Assembly (NCBI GenBank): GCA_030604345.1
Contig: JAUVWB010000063.1
Location: 1-7,968, forward strand
Length of the DNA stretch: 7,968 nucleotides
Reading direction: 5' to 3'
Source: Desulfofustis sp.
GTDB lineage: Bacteria; Desulfobacterota; Desulfobulbia; Desulfobulbales; Desulfocapsaceae
Shown: piece after piece, positions 1 through 6,290 of the stretch
How positions within the stretch are numbered: the stretch's first letter is position 1
Layout of the letters: each line of letters starts with the position of its first letter
Made by a program: the position numbers and the translations under genes
Notes under the pieces: generated by a model
Databases searched by the model: none
What the model was told of the DNA's origin: nothing
Seen by the model: only the letters and a program-made list of their open reading frames with translations

Positions 1-601
1 AAAGCTTCTGCGTATCCTCGAGGAACGGGAGTTTTATCCGCTGGGCAGCAATACCAAGGTAAGCGTCGATGTGAGAATCATCGCAGCTTCCAACCGTCGG
101 CTGGAAGAGCTGGTGGAAGCGGGGCGTTTTCGCGAGGATCTCTATTACCGGGTGCGGGTGATACCCATAACGCTGCCGTCATTGCGCGAACGTAAAGAAG
201 ATATCCTGCCGCTGGCCAGGCATTTCCTTGCGGCATTTTGCCAAAGTGCCGGCAAACCGCAGGCAACCATAACGCCGGAAGCATTGCAACGTCTGCGGGC
301 CGCCGATTGGCCGGGCAATATCAGGGAGTTGGAGAACGTCATTGAGTATGCGGTGGCCCTTTGCAACGGCTCGGAAATAACCGAGGATCTCATTGCCGTC
401 GGATCTCCGACGAAGGCCAACGGTTTCAAGCCGCTTCGTCTGGCCCGGGACCATTTTGAAAAGCATTATCTGACTGAACTATTGCAAACAACCAACGGCA
501 ATGTCAGCCAGGCGGCGAAGGCAGCAGGCGTGTATCGCGCCGATTTGTATGTGCTGCTGCGCAAGCATGGTCTTGTCGCTGCCGATTTTCGAGACAAGTA
601 G
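1..601 (+). CDS. Sigma-54 dependent transcriptional regulator, C-terminal part (GlrR/QseF-like), 5' end outside window
   Basis: This is an enhancer-binding activator of sigma-54 RNA polymerase, cut by the left edge. The reading frame is open from base 2, beginning KLLRILEEREFYPLGS, so the internal GTG at 71 is not the real start. The visible AAA+ part has the sensor I stretch RIIAASNR, the GRFREDLYYR segment that carries the arginine finger, LPSLRERKEDI, and the sensor II motif WPGNIRELENVI. The last 50 residues form a Fis-type helix-turn-helix (GNVSQAAKAAG followed by YRADLYVLLRKHGL). This tail, ending LVAADFRDK, resembles from memory the end of the E. coli response regulator GlrR (QseF), so an N-terminal receiver domain is likely but not visible. 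The next gene follows within about 70 bases on the same strand. A matching -24/-12 promoter lies at 2682-2698, making self-contained control of the neighbouring repeat protein plausible. Confidence 0.93.
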   Translation, partial: KLLRILEEREFYPLGSNTKVSVDVRIIAASNRRLEELVEAGRFREDLYYRVRVIPITLPSLRERKEDILPLARHFLAAFCQSAGKPQATITPEALQRLRAADWPGNIRELENVIEYAVALCNGSEITEDLIAVGSPTKANGFKPLRLARDHFEKHYLTELLQTTNGNVSQAAKAAGVYRADLYVLLRKHGLVAADFRDK

Positions 602-670
602 CAGGAGACGGTGGTGGGCCGGTTAGCGTTGATGAAAGGTGGTACGGCGGGGGGTGACGAGAGGGCGGGG

Positions 671-1786
671 ATGACGGCCAAATCCAGGGCAGTCTTCCTG
701 GTTTCCTGGCTATTGGCGGTTCTGTGGCTGCTCTTGACGAGCGGGGTGAGCTTTGCCGAACAGCAGGAACCGGCACCTTACCAGGGGCTGCTGGCGGCCC
801 TCCAGTCCGCCGAGCGGTCAACAACCTTTATCCCCTTCACCGAGTTCGTCAAAGACCCTGAAAATACCGATCACCCGGCTTGCATGGATTATCTGGGGAA
901 GAATCCGGGCCTGATCGATAAGATTCGTGACGACCTCGGCTGTGAAGAGATCCAGTGGCAGTTGCAAGGTATTGATTACCGTCTGCTTTATGTCCCCGAG
1001 GACCGGCCGGAAATAGCCGGGCCGTTCATCGCCTACAGCCAGGCGGTCATCAACGATCTGCTGGCTCGCACCGGGCTCGACAACCCGTACCATTCCATAA
1101 CGACGCATATGGAGCGGGAAGGGGAGCTGACCGCAGGCGAACGGATTAGGGCGGTGATCGTTCAGGATCTGGCCCGGGAGTATAATGCCCGCTATCATTT
1201 CAGCGGAACCACTGACAAAACCATCTCAATCGGCCTCTCGGGTCAAAGTTCCATCGACGAGGTCGGCTCCTACTCCAGCTACCTGCATTATGACCAAGCG
1301 TCCGGCGACTATCGGTTTTCCCGGGACCGCCTGACCATCTGGAAGACCGGCGCAGCCAATCCGTATACGGTGCTGATGACGCCGCTCGAGGAGACCCTGC
1401 ACATTGCCTTGCGGGATGACACTGAGCAGGCAATTCGTCGATCGCTTAAACAGCGAGCCAATCCCGTATCTATGGAAGAGGCAAAGGCGGTGGTTGAAGA
1501 GTTGCTGGCGTTGGAAGAGGCGGTGGCCGGCGGTATCGTCCATCATCTGGCTCCTGAGATAATCAAGGCCCGCCTCCCGGACTTGAAGGAAGATCTGATC
1601 CAGGCCGATCTCGCCGTCAAAGCGGGATATGGAAAATACCGACTCCTTCCCAAGGCCATCGCTTTGCTCAAAGAAATTGGTGTTGTTTCTGTGGTCGAGC
1701 ACTACCGCAGATCACCTGAAGACCTCAACAAACTGCTCAAGAATAAACCGGAGGAGCGAGTTGACCGGCCTGTTGAGCAGCGTTGA
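671..1786 (+). CDS. Exported protein of unknown function
   Basis: I do not recognise this family. From the ATG at 671 it is 371 residues with a classical signal peptide: basic MTAKSR, a hydrophobic core of about 17 residues, then a cleavage site after SGVSFA near residue 29, so the mature protein is probably periplasmic. The body is soluble and mixed in charge, with two cysteines (about 71 and 91). Two acidic/histidine clusters stand out: PLEETLHIALR (238-248) and, in the helical region, LEEAVAGGIVHHL (281-293). They could bind metal, but neither is a canonical HExxH. The tail is highly charged. GTG codons at 611 and 614 are in frame behind an AGGAG at 603-607 and could give an N-terminal extension of about 20 residues. 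I prefer 671, which has GAGGG five bases upstream and places the signal peptide at the N-terminus. It is closely linked to the sigma-54 regulator, so co-transcription is likely. Confidence 0.85.
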   Translation: MTAKSRAVFLVSWLLAVLWLLLTSGVSFAEQQEPAPYQGLLAALQSAERSTTFIPFTEFVKDPENTDHPACMDYLGKNPGLIDKIRDDLGCEEIQWQLQGIDYRLLYVPEDRPEIAGPFIAYSQAVINDLLARTGLDNPYHSITTHMEREGELTAGERIRAVIVQDLAREYNARYHFSGTTDKTISIGLSGQSSIDEVGSYSSYLHYDQASGDYRFSRDRLTIWKTGAANPYTVLMTPLEETLHIALRDDTEQAIRRSLKQRANPVSMEEAKAVVEELLALEEAVAGGIVHHLAPEIIKARLPDLKEDLIQADLAVKAGYGKYRLLPKAIALLKEIGVVSVVEHYRRSPEDLNKLLKNKPEERVDRPVEQR

Positions 1787-1823
1787 GGCTCATCCAACGT
1801 ACCGGTGATCATGCTTGCCGTTT

Positions 1824-1860
1824 CCGCAGGGGACCTGCCGTCCAGCCAGGTCCCCTGCGG
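1824..1860. terminator. Strong inverted repeat between convergent genes, probable bidirectional terminator
   Basis: CCGCAGGGGACCTG (1824-1837) pairs perfectly with CAGGTCCCCTGCGG (1847-1860) around a 9-base loop. TTT flanks the repeat on both sides (TTT before the left arm and TTT after the right arm), so the T-tract is short. It lies 37 bases after the stop of the exported-protein gene and 18 bases beyond the stop of the convergent repeat-protein gene, where a shared terminator is expected. Confidence 0.85.
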
Positions 1861-1878
1861 TTTACCCGTTCGCTCCGT

Positions 1879-2538
1879 TTATTTCAGGAGGTTGTAGTCG
1901 TCTACCGAAATGGTCGTGCGACCGGCATCCTCCAGGACCGTTCCTTTGATTTCTACGGACCTGCCGTCAAGGTTGCGCAGATCGCTACCAACCTTGTTGT
2001 CCGTCAGTTCAAAGACTTCCCCACGGTCGTTTCGCAGGATGACCGACTCGGCAGCAAGCCGCTCCTCCGAGGGCCAGATGGCCGGATTCTCGATGCGGAT
2101 CGTACCTGCCACGGTCAACTCGGCGGCCGGCTCACTGGTCATGCCTTTGGGAGAATCGGCCGACGAAGAAGCAAAGAGCTGAGCCTCTCCTCTCTCATCA
2201 GATCCCCAGATGACCGGACGTGACGCTACCTGTCCGACTGCATCTTTTGAGCGGTCATCGGCAGCCGCCAGGCTTCTCTCCGACTCAGGTGCTGCCGGGA
2301 AATAGTTGGCTTCGCCTCGTTCGTCGGAACTCCAGATCACCGAACCGAAGCTGTGATGATCACCGCTCCCGCTCATGGATCGATCTGCGACTACCAGACT
2401 CTTGCCGGAGGACGAAGAGGTGAAGTGGTTGGCCTCGCCGCGCTCGTCGGAACTCCATACGACGGCTCCAGCGGCAGTGATGAACAGAAATGAACTTGCA
2501 AGCAGGCTGACTGCTGTCATGGAAATTGTCTTTTTCAT
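1879..2538 (-). CDS. Exported protein with three W-S-S-D-E-R-G-E-A repeats and an OB-like C-terminus
   Basis: This 219-residue protein has a signal peptide (MKKTISM, hydrophobic stretch, AAGA about residue 25), so it is exported. The mature part opens directly with the first of three near-identical motifs: VVWSSDERGEANHF (26-39), VIWSSDERGEANYF (67-80) and VIWGSDERGEAQLF (109-122), with a decayed fourth copy AIWPSEERLAAES (153-165). The spacing is 41 to 44 residues. Copies one and two are also followed by a similar SLVVADRS or SLAAADDRS segment, so the true unit is about 42 residues. Residues about 138-219 alternate like beta strands (LTVAGTIRI, GEVFELTD, SVEIKGTVLE, TTISVDDY), which suggests an OB-fold-like domain; this is an inference from pattern only. 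The start is set by AAGGAG at 2545-2550, six bases from the ATG. It is the first gene behind a consensus sigma-54 promoter (2682-2698). I do not know the function; a stress- or envelope-related role is a guess. Confidence 0.9.
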   Translation of the reverse strand: MKKTISMTAVSLLASSFLFITAAGAVVWSSDERGEANHFTSSSSGKSLVVADRSMSGSGDHHSFGSVIWSSDERGEANYFPAAPESERSLAAADDRSKDAVGQVASRPVIWGSDERGEAQLFASSSADSPKGMTSEPAAELTVAGTIRIENPAIWPSEERLAAESVILRNDRGEVFELTDNKVGSDLRNLDGRSVEIKGTVLEDAGRTTISVDDYNLLK

Positions 2539-2600
2539 GATTCGCTCCTTTTTCGATACGCTGCCTCGTTATGTTCGGCAGCGGCAGTTTCTTTGGACTC

Positions 2601-2643
2601 GCACCAGCAGTCACGAGTGAGTGAACCGCTTCCTGCTGGTTGC
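2601..2643 (-). other. Leader hairpin B of the repeat-protein mRNA
   Basis: ACCAGCAG (2603-2610) pairs with CTGCTGGT (2633-2640), extended by GC/GC across a one-base bulge, with a 22-base loop. The loop itself can fold through TCAC (2611-2614) and GTGA (2621-2624). It lies in the predicted 5' untranslated leader, about 50 bases before the ribosome-binding site. No T-run follows on the transcribed strand, so it is not an obvious terminator. Confidence 0.5.
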
Positions 2644-2647
2644 GAGG

Positions 2648-2665
2648 CGGCGAATTGTTTCGCCG
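2648..2665 (-). other. 5'-proximal leader hairpin A of the repeat-protein mRNA
   Basis: CGGCGAA (2648-2654) and TTCGCCG (2659-2665) form a perfect 7-bp stem with a four-base loop. On the minus strand it would begin about six bases after the start predicted from the sigma-54 promoter. Stem-loops this close to a 5' end can protect mRNA from decay, so a stability element is a reasonable inference. Confidence 0.5.
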
Positions 2666-2681
2666 ACTTAACTTATATAAT

Positions 2682-2698
2682 AGCAAGGATCGTGCCAG
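2682..2698 (-). promoter_or_regulatory. Consensus sigma-54 (-24/-12) promoter for the repeat-protein gene
   Basis: Read on the minus strand, the site is CTGGCACGATCCTTGCT. It matches the sigma-54 consensus YTGGCACGRNNNTTGCW at every defined position, including the invariant GG and GC and their exact spacing. The predicted start is near 2671, giving a leader of about 130 bases. Sigma-54 promoters need an ATP-dependent activator bound upstream; one such activator is encoded at the left edge of this window. Confidence 0.87.
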
Positions 2699-2770
2699 TT
2701 ATATTTTGTAATGTGAGTATGTATAGTTGAGTAGTTTTGCGCGTTTTTCAGGTAAGATGGTGATGGTGAA

Positions 2771-2792
2771 AGTGTATGAAATACCATACACT
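2771..2792. promoter_or_regulatory. Inverted repeat, candidate activator site upstream of the sigma-54 promoter
   Basis: AGTGTATG (2771-2778) and CATACACT (2785-2792) form a perfect 8-bp inverted repeat with a 6-base spacer. The centre is about 110 bases upstream of the predicted sigma-54 start, inside the usual range for enhancer-binding protein sites. The factor is inferred, not shown. Confidence 0.6.
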
Positions 2793-2814
2793 CTTGTGAA
2801 TTTTTCGAGGTTCC

Positions 2815-2835
2815 TGTAAATATCTTTATTTTACA
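2815..2835. promoter_or_regulatory. TGTAAA-N9-TTTACA inverted repeat
   Basis: TGTAAA (2815-2820) and TTTACA (2830-2835) are inverted copies nine bases apart in a very AT-rich stretch. The arms can extend to TGTAAATA and TATTTTACA with one extra base. It could be a protein-binding site between the divergent genes, but AT-rich chance symmetry is possible. Confidence 0.35.
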
Positions 2836-2842
2836 AATGGTT

Positions 2843-2854
2843 AGTGATATCACT
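2843..2854. promoter_or_regulatory. Perfect 12-bp palindrome AGTGATATCACT
   Basis: A complete 12-bp palindrome in the divergent intergenic region, about 177 bases upstream of the predicted sigma-54 start and about 135 bases before the DUF3786 start codon. It shares the AGTG/CACT ends with part of the neighbouring AGTGTATG-N6-CATACACT element, so both could be sites for one factor. The rest of the 2539-2987 gap is AT-rich and I see no gene in it. Confidence 0.45.
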
Positions 2855-2987
2855 TGTGCATGGTTTTCCCTTCACCGTTGTCCAATCCGCGTCGCAGGTT
2901 GCCGCTGATCTCGGATTATTGCGAAAAAATGATTTTATTTCGGGTGGTTGTAGACATGGTGTGCGCCGGTACCGAATGAGGTTAGGA

Positions 2988-3596
2988 ATGGTAAGTGCTC
3001 CGGTCTTTGCTGAAACCTACCGCAGGTATCTCGATCGATTGCAGGCTGTTGATCTCATTGAGCGAGCCGAAAGGCTTGGGGCGAAAGCGGATGGCGATGG
3101 ATTGCTGATTCAGCTCTATAATCGATCGTACCGGGTGTCGGGGCGAGCCATCTCAACCGTGTCCGGAACCGAGGTCTCACCGGCTGTTCGCGTTATTCTC
3201 GCCTGCTACGTGTTGTCCTGCCCGGATCATCCGGTGCCTGACCCGGGTCGTCTGATGAGTTATCGTGAATTCCCCGGTGCGGCGCCGTTGGTGTCGTATT
3301 TCGCCAGCAACGCTACCGGAGCTATTGAGGCGGCTTTTTCCGGCCGGGCGGATCGACTCGGACAAGTGGGAGAGCAGTGCGACGGTCGAGTCGAAAAACA
3401 CGACTCATACGATGTGGCGTTACGTTTTCTGGCACTGCCGCAGATACCGGTACTTCTCTATTTTAATGACCGCGACGACCTTTTCCCGGCTGCCTGTTCG
3501 CTGCTCTATCACCAGTCCGCCGGGCGGTTCCTCGATATGGAGTGTTTGGCGATGACCGGTACCCTGCTGGCCGCGATGCTTGTCGCCGGCAGGTAA
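2988..3596 (+). CDS. DUF3786 family protein
   Basis: This is a cytoplasmic protein of 202 residues with no signal peptide or membrane segment. It matches what I know of DUF3786, a family of unknown function common in Desulfobacterota and other anaerobes. Supporting features are VRVILACYVLSC (68-79), the LMSYREFPGAAPLVSYF stretch (89-105), a helix-rich middle, and ALPQIPVLLYFNDRDDLFPA (149-168), where family members have a P-I-P-hydrophobic block followed by an acidic D/E-F-P segment. The C-terminus is a helical L-rich tail. The frame stays open upstream to 2844, but that stretch overlaps a palindromic AT-rich region and lacks family features. I chose ATG 2988 because GAGG (2978-2981) lies six bases before it; ATG 2976 would add four residues. 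The permease gene follows on the same strand after 188 bases. No clear promoter is seen. Confidence 0.82.
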   Translation: MVSAPVFAETYRRYLDRLQAVDLIERAERLGAKADGDGLLIQLYNRSYRVSGRAISTVSGTEVSPAVRVILACYVLSCPDHPVPDPGRLMSYREFPGAAPLVSYFASNATGAIEAAFSGRADRLGQVGEQCDGRVEKHDSYDVALRFLALPQIPVLLYFNDRDDLFPAACSLLYHQSAGRFLDMECLAMTGTLLAAMLVAGR

Positions 3597-3784
3597 CCCG
3601 GTAATGGTGAGCACCTGCGCACCTGATCCCGGGCCACGGATGGCCTGTCTGTCAGCCGCGGCGTGACGGCGATGGGGCCGAAGAGCAGTGTTTGGCAGCG
3701 AGGCCCTTTGCCGGGTCTTTTACCCGTGACATTACCATTCGCTTTATCAGGATGATCGACAAACAAACCTGCATTTCTGGAGGC

Positions 3785-4693
3785 ATGGTGAACGTTCCTG
3801 TTTTCTCACGGCAGGTCTTTGGCTGGCTGGCGGTGTTCGGTTCGGCCTTTTGTTTCTATCTGGCCACCGCCGTCATCCGCTGGGGAAAACCCCAGGTGGT
3901 CATTGATACCTCGTATTACGTGTTCGCCCGGTTCCTTCTCGGTTTTATCGTCGTCTGTTTAACCATGGCAATCAGAAGACAGCGGCTGGTACCGCGCAGC
4001 TACCATTACCTGTTGGGACGGACCATCGCCAACACCATCGCCGTATTCTGCTTTTATAAAGCGGTCGAAGTCTCCACCCTGGCGGAAGCGAACATCCTCA
4101 ACATGACGTACCCGCTCTTCGTGGCGCTCTTTTCCTGGTTCATGCTCAAGGAGCAGCGCGACATCTTCGCCCTGTTCATCGTGCTCTTGGCTTTTGCCGG
4201 TATCTGGATGATCCTTTCGCCCGGCGACATGAACATCAATCTGGGCAGTCTCTGGGGATTGTGTTCCGGCATCACGGCCGCGGTGGCCATGATTTATCTG
4301 ACGGTGAGCAGGCGATACCACGATTCCCAGACCATCCTTTTTTTCATGTTCGGGATCGGTGCGGTGGTGATCTACCTGTTATTCCATGAGGTCATCTTCT
4401 GGCCCAACCGCATGGAGTTTTTCTTCCTCTTCCTTTGTTCGGCCCTGGGGGTACTCGGCCAGTACCTCCTGACGTATGGTTATTTCTTCGTGACCGCTGT
4501 GGAAGGGTCGATCATCTCGTCCAGTCGCATTCTGCTGGCCGCCTTGCTGGGACCACTGCTGGTGGGTGATCCGGGCCTGACCGTGATCGGCTGGAGCGGC
4601 GCCTTGCTCATTTTTCTGGCCAACAGCTTGCTGGCCATGCGCCGGGTGCGGGCCCGACCGTTGTCGCTGAAGAAGGGCTGCCTTCAAGGCTGA
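3785..4693 (+). CDS. EamA/DMT-family membrane transporter
   Basis: This is a 302-residue inner-membrane protein of the drug/metabolite transporter superfamily with about ten predicted helices in two EamA repeats. The first repeat includes FGWLAVFGSAFCFYLATA near the N-terminus and the family signature with a conserved proline, NMTYPLFVALFSWFMLKEQ (about residues 105-123). The second runs from the GLCSGITAAVAMIYL helix to SSSRILLAALLGPLLVGDP and a final helix before a basic tail. The second half has GDP where family members usually carry a conserved acidic GE. The substrate cannot be read from sequence; relatives export amino acids, metabolites or drugs. The frame is open upstream to 3692, but TGGAGG (3778-3783) points to ATG 3785 or GTG 3788, where membrane topology begins properly. 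A CGGGT-CTTTT-ACCCG hairpin (3712-3726) lies in the upstream gap. Confidence 0.88.
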   Translation: MVNVPVFSRQVFGWLAVFGSAFCFYLATAVIRWGKPQVVIDTSYYVFARFLLGFIVVCLTMAIRRQRLVPRSYHYLLGRTIANTIAVFCFYKAVEVSTLAEANILNMTYPLFVALFSWFMLKEQRDIFALFIVLLAFAGIWMILSPGDMNINLGSLWGLCSGITAAVAMIYLTVSRRYHDSQTILFFMFGIGAVVIYLLFHEVIFWPNRMEFFFLFLCSALGVLGQYLLTYGYFFVTAVEGSIISSSRILLAALLGPLLVGDPGLTVIGWSGALLIFLANSLLAMRRVRARPLSLKKGCLQG

Positions 4694-4734
4694 TTCACGA
4701 GGATCGGTCCCTGCAGATGACATGGACCGCTATC

Positions 4735-4766
4735 CACGGGCCCGGGGCGGATGATCCGGTCCCGTG
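4735..4766. terminator. GC-rich inverted repeat between convergent genes
   Basis: CACGGG-C-CCGG (4735-4745) and CCGG-T-CCCGTG (4756-4766) pair over ten base pairs with one internal mismatch and a 10-base loop. It sits in the 88-base gap between the converging permease and dehydrogenase genes. There is no T-run, so intrinsic termination would be weak, but the position suggests a shared transcript end. Confidence 0.5.
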
Positions 4767-4781
4767 TGGTCGATGGGCGGT

Positions 4782-5666
4782 TCAGGTGGTGCGGTCGTAA
4801 AGGCGAAACAAGGCGGCGTGATCGAGATCACCGTCCCCGGAAGCGATCAGCCGGTCGTACAGATCACGCGACAGGGCGGTGGCCGGTAGATCCAGATCGA
4901 GCGTGGCGGCAAACTCCAGGGCCTGGTGCATGTCCTTGCGCTGGGTGGTGCATTTTCCGCCGGGGGCGAAATTTCCCTCAACCATCCGCTGACCGTGGAT
5001 TTCCAGGATGCGGGAATCGGCAAAACCGCCGCGCAGTGCCTCCCGGACCCGGGCCGGATCAACCCCTGCGGCCTTGGCCAAGGCCAACGCCTCGGCAACG
5101 GCGCCGATGTTGAGCCCGACGATGACTTGATTGGCCGCCTTGGCCACCTGGCCGGCACCGATACCACCCACATGAGTGATCCCCGAACCAAAGACGGAGA
5201 GCACCGGTTTTGCCCGGGCGACAGCTTCGTCATGCCCGCCGACCATGATCGTCAAGGTGCCTCCTTCAGCGCCGATGGTGCCGCCTGACACCGGGGCATC
5301 CACATAGGCTGCCCCTTTCTCCTCAACCAATGCGGCAAGACGCCGGGTTGCCGGGACCGCCGTGGTTCCCATATCAATGATCAAGGTGCCGGGGCGAAGG
5401 GTCTGCAACAGGCCGTGCGGGCCGGACAGGACGTCCTCGACAGCCGCCGTATCGGCTACCATGATGACGATGATTTCAGCGAGGCGGGCTACGTCCGCCG
5501 GTGACGGCACCGCTGTCGCCCCTTCCCGGACCAGCTCCTCCCGGGGGGGTGCGGATCGATTGTAGACGATGGGAGAGATTCCTGCCTTCAGCAGGTTTCG
5601 GCACATGGGCCGGCCCATCAAACCGAGCCCGATGAAGCCGATTATGGTCTTGGCCAGATCTGTCAT
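4782..5666 (-). CDS. NAD(P)-dependent beta-hydroxyacid dehydrogenase (3-hydroxyisobutyrate dehydrogenase / tartronate semialdehyde reductase family)
   Basis: This 294-residue cytoplasmic enzyme is a full-length member of the beta-hydroxyacid dehydrogenase family, which interconverts short 3-hydroxy acids and semialdehydes. The N-terminus carries the Rossmann dinucleotide motif GFIGLGLMGRPM (10-21). NRS after the second strand (36-38) hints at NADPH use. The substrate-binding motif DAPVSGG (123-129) is intact, and so are the catalytic lysine K176 in GQVAKAANQ with N179 and the C-terminal RKDMHQAL segment (243-250). Which substrate is used (hydroxyisobutyrate, tartronate semialdehyde, glyoxylate or succinate semialdehyde) cannot be decided. 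The frame extends 28 codons further upstream, but that part is low complexity and overlaps the preceding gene. AAGGAG at 5674-5679 selects ATG 5666. It follows the universal stress protein gene by 52 bases on the same strand, so a two-gene operon is likely. Confidence 0.92.
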   Translation of the reverse strand: MTDLAKTIIGFIGLGLMGRPMCRNLLKAGISPIVYNRSAPPREELVREGATAVPSPADVARLAEIIVIMVADTAAVEDVLSGPHGLLQTLRPGTLIIDMGTTAVPATRRLAALVEEKGAAYVDAPVSGGTIGAEGGTLTIMVGGHDEAVARAKPVLSVFGSGITHVGGIGAGQVAKAANQVIVGLNIGAVAEALALAKAAGVDPARVREALRGGFADSRILEIHGQRMVEGNFAPGGKCTTQRKDMHQALEFAATLDLDLPATALSRDLYDRLIASGDGDLDHAALFRLYDRTT

Positions 5667-5718
5667 GAATGGTCTCCTTGTTGCTAGAGGTGTGCTGTGG
5701 GGACGCCGGCGCCTGGTC

Positions 5719-6141
5719 TCAGCGGACGACGAGGACGGAGCAGGGAGCACCCTGCAGGACCTTGTTGGTGACGCTGCCGAGAATGAGTCCGGAGAGGTTG
5801 CCCAGACCCCGTGATCCCATGATGATCAAGTCGCAGCCCTCAAGGCGGGCAACGTCGATAATCATGGCGGCTGCCGGTTCTTCCAGCAGGCGTGGTTCGC
5901 AGGGGATATCGGCATTGGTGAAGCGCTGCAAAAAGGGCTTGACTAGCTCTTCTGCGGCGCTGATGATCGAGGCGATCTGGCGATTGCGTTGCGGTTCGCC
6001 GAGCAGGGTTGGAAATTTTTTATGACAATGGACCAGCACCACGTCGGCGTGGAGCAGACGGGCGTACTCGACGCTTTGATCGATGACCAGGCTGGAATGA
6101 ATGGATCCGTCTATGGCGGTGAGCAGTTTTTTTCTGTCCAT
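5719..6141 (-). CDS. Universal stress protein, UspA family
   Basis: This is a 140-residue, single-domain cytoplasmic UspA-family protein of normal length. It begins MDRKKLLTAIDGS, the usual first strand and loop. The nucleotide-binding motif is complete: G109-x2-G112-x9-G122-S123 within GSRGLGNLSGLILGS, which places it in the ATP-binding class of Usp proteins. It ends with the SVLVV strand. Such proteins usually dimerise and help cells survive starvation, oxidants or respiratory arrest. The start was chosen at ATG 6141, with GGGGAGGG (6148-6155) seven bases upstream. An in-frame GTG at 6189 lies only three bases after AAGGAGG (6193-6199), but the predicted transcription start (about 6196) falls inside that site, so I rejected it. 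It is the first gene of a likely operon with the dehydrogenase downstream. Confidence 0.95.
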   Translation of the reverse strand: MDRKKLLTAIDGSIHSSLVIDQSVEYARLLHADVVLVHCHKKFPTLLGEPQRNRQIASIISAAEELVKPFLQRFTNADIPCEPRLLEEPAAAMIIDVARLEGCDLIIMGSRGLGNLSGLILGSVTNKVLQGAPCSVLVVR

Positions 6142-6202
6142 GGTCGACCCTCCCCTCGACAGCCAGATAACCTGATGATTCGGCGGCACTATCCTCCTTG
6201 TT

Positions 6203-6232
6203 ATTGTACTCGAAAGAAGGCGCAGGTTTCAA
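6203..6232 (-). promoter_or_regulatory. Sigma-70-type promoter for the universal stress protein gene
   Basis: On the minus strand TTGAAA (6227-6232) and TACAAT (6203-6208) are separated by 18 bases, each one mismatch from the vegetative consensus. The predicted start near 6196 gives a leader of about 55 bases to ATG 6141. Confidence 0.65.
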
Positions 6233-6290
6233 GCTGCCAACGGCCGCGCCAGGAAAATGGGGAGGGATGCAGCCGCGGTAGTGGAACTGG

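Noticed and set aside
71..601. GTG at 71 as the start of the regulator gene
   Set aside because: The frame is open back to base 2 and encodes the conserved AAA+ sequence KLLRILEEREFYPLGS, so the gene starts outside the window.
2844..2987. N-terminal extension of the DUF3786 gene
   Set aside because: It overlaps a palindrome and AT-rich DNA, has no family features, and a ribosome-binding site is present before 2988.
3682..3712. TGGCAG followed by TTGC as a sigma-54 promoter for the permease
   Set aside because: The distance between the two elements is four bases too long for a -24/-12 promoter.
3959..4321. 120-codon minus-strand frame inside the permease gene
   Set aside because: His/Arg/Gln-rich product without domain features, opposite a clear membrane protein.
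4751..5113. 120-codon + strand frame opposite the dehydrogenase
   Set aside because: Arg/Pro/Gly-rich shadow of a well-supported GC-rich gene.
6142..6189. GTG 6189 start for the universal stress protein
   Set aside because: Its ribosome-binding site is only three bases away and overlaps the predicted transcript start; ATG 6141 gives the normal family N-terminus.
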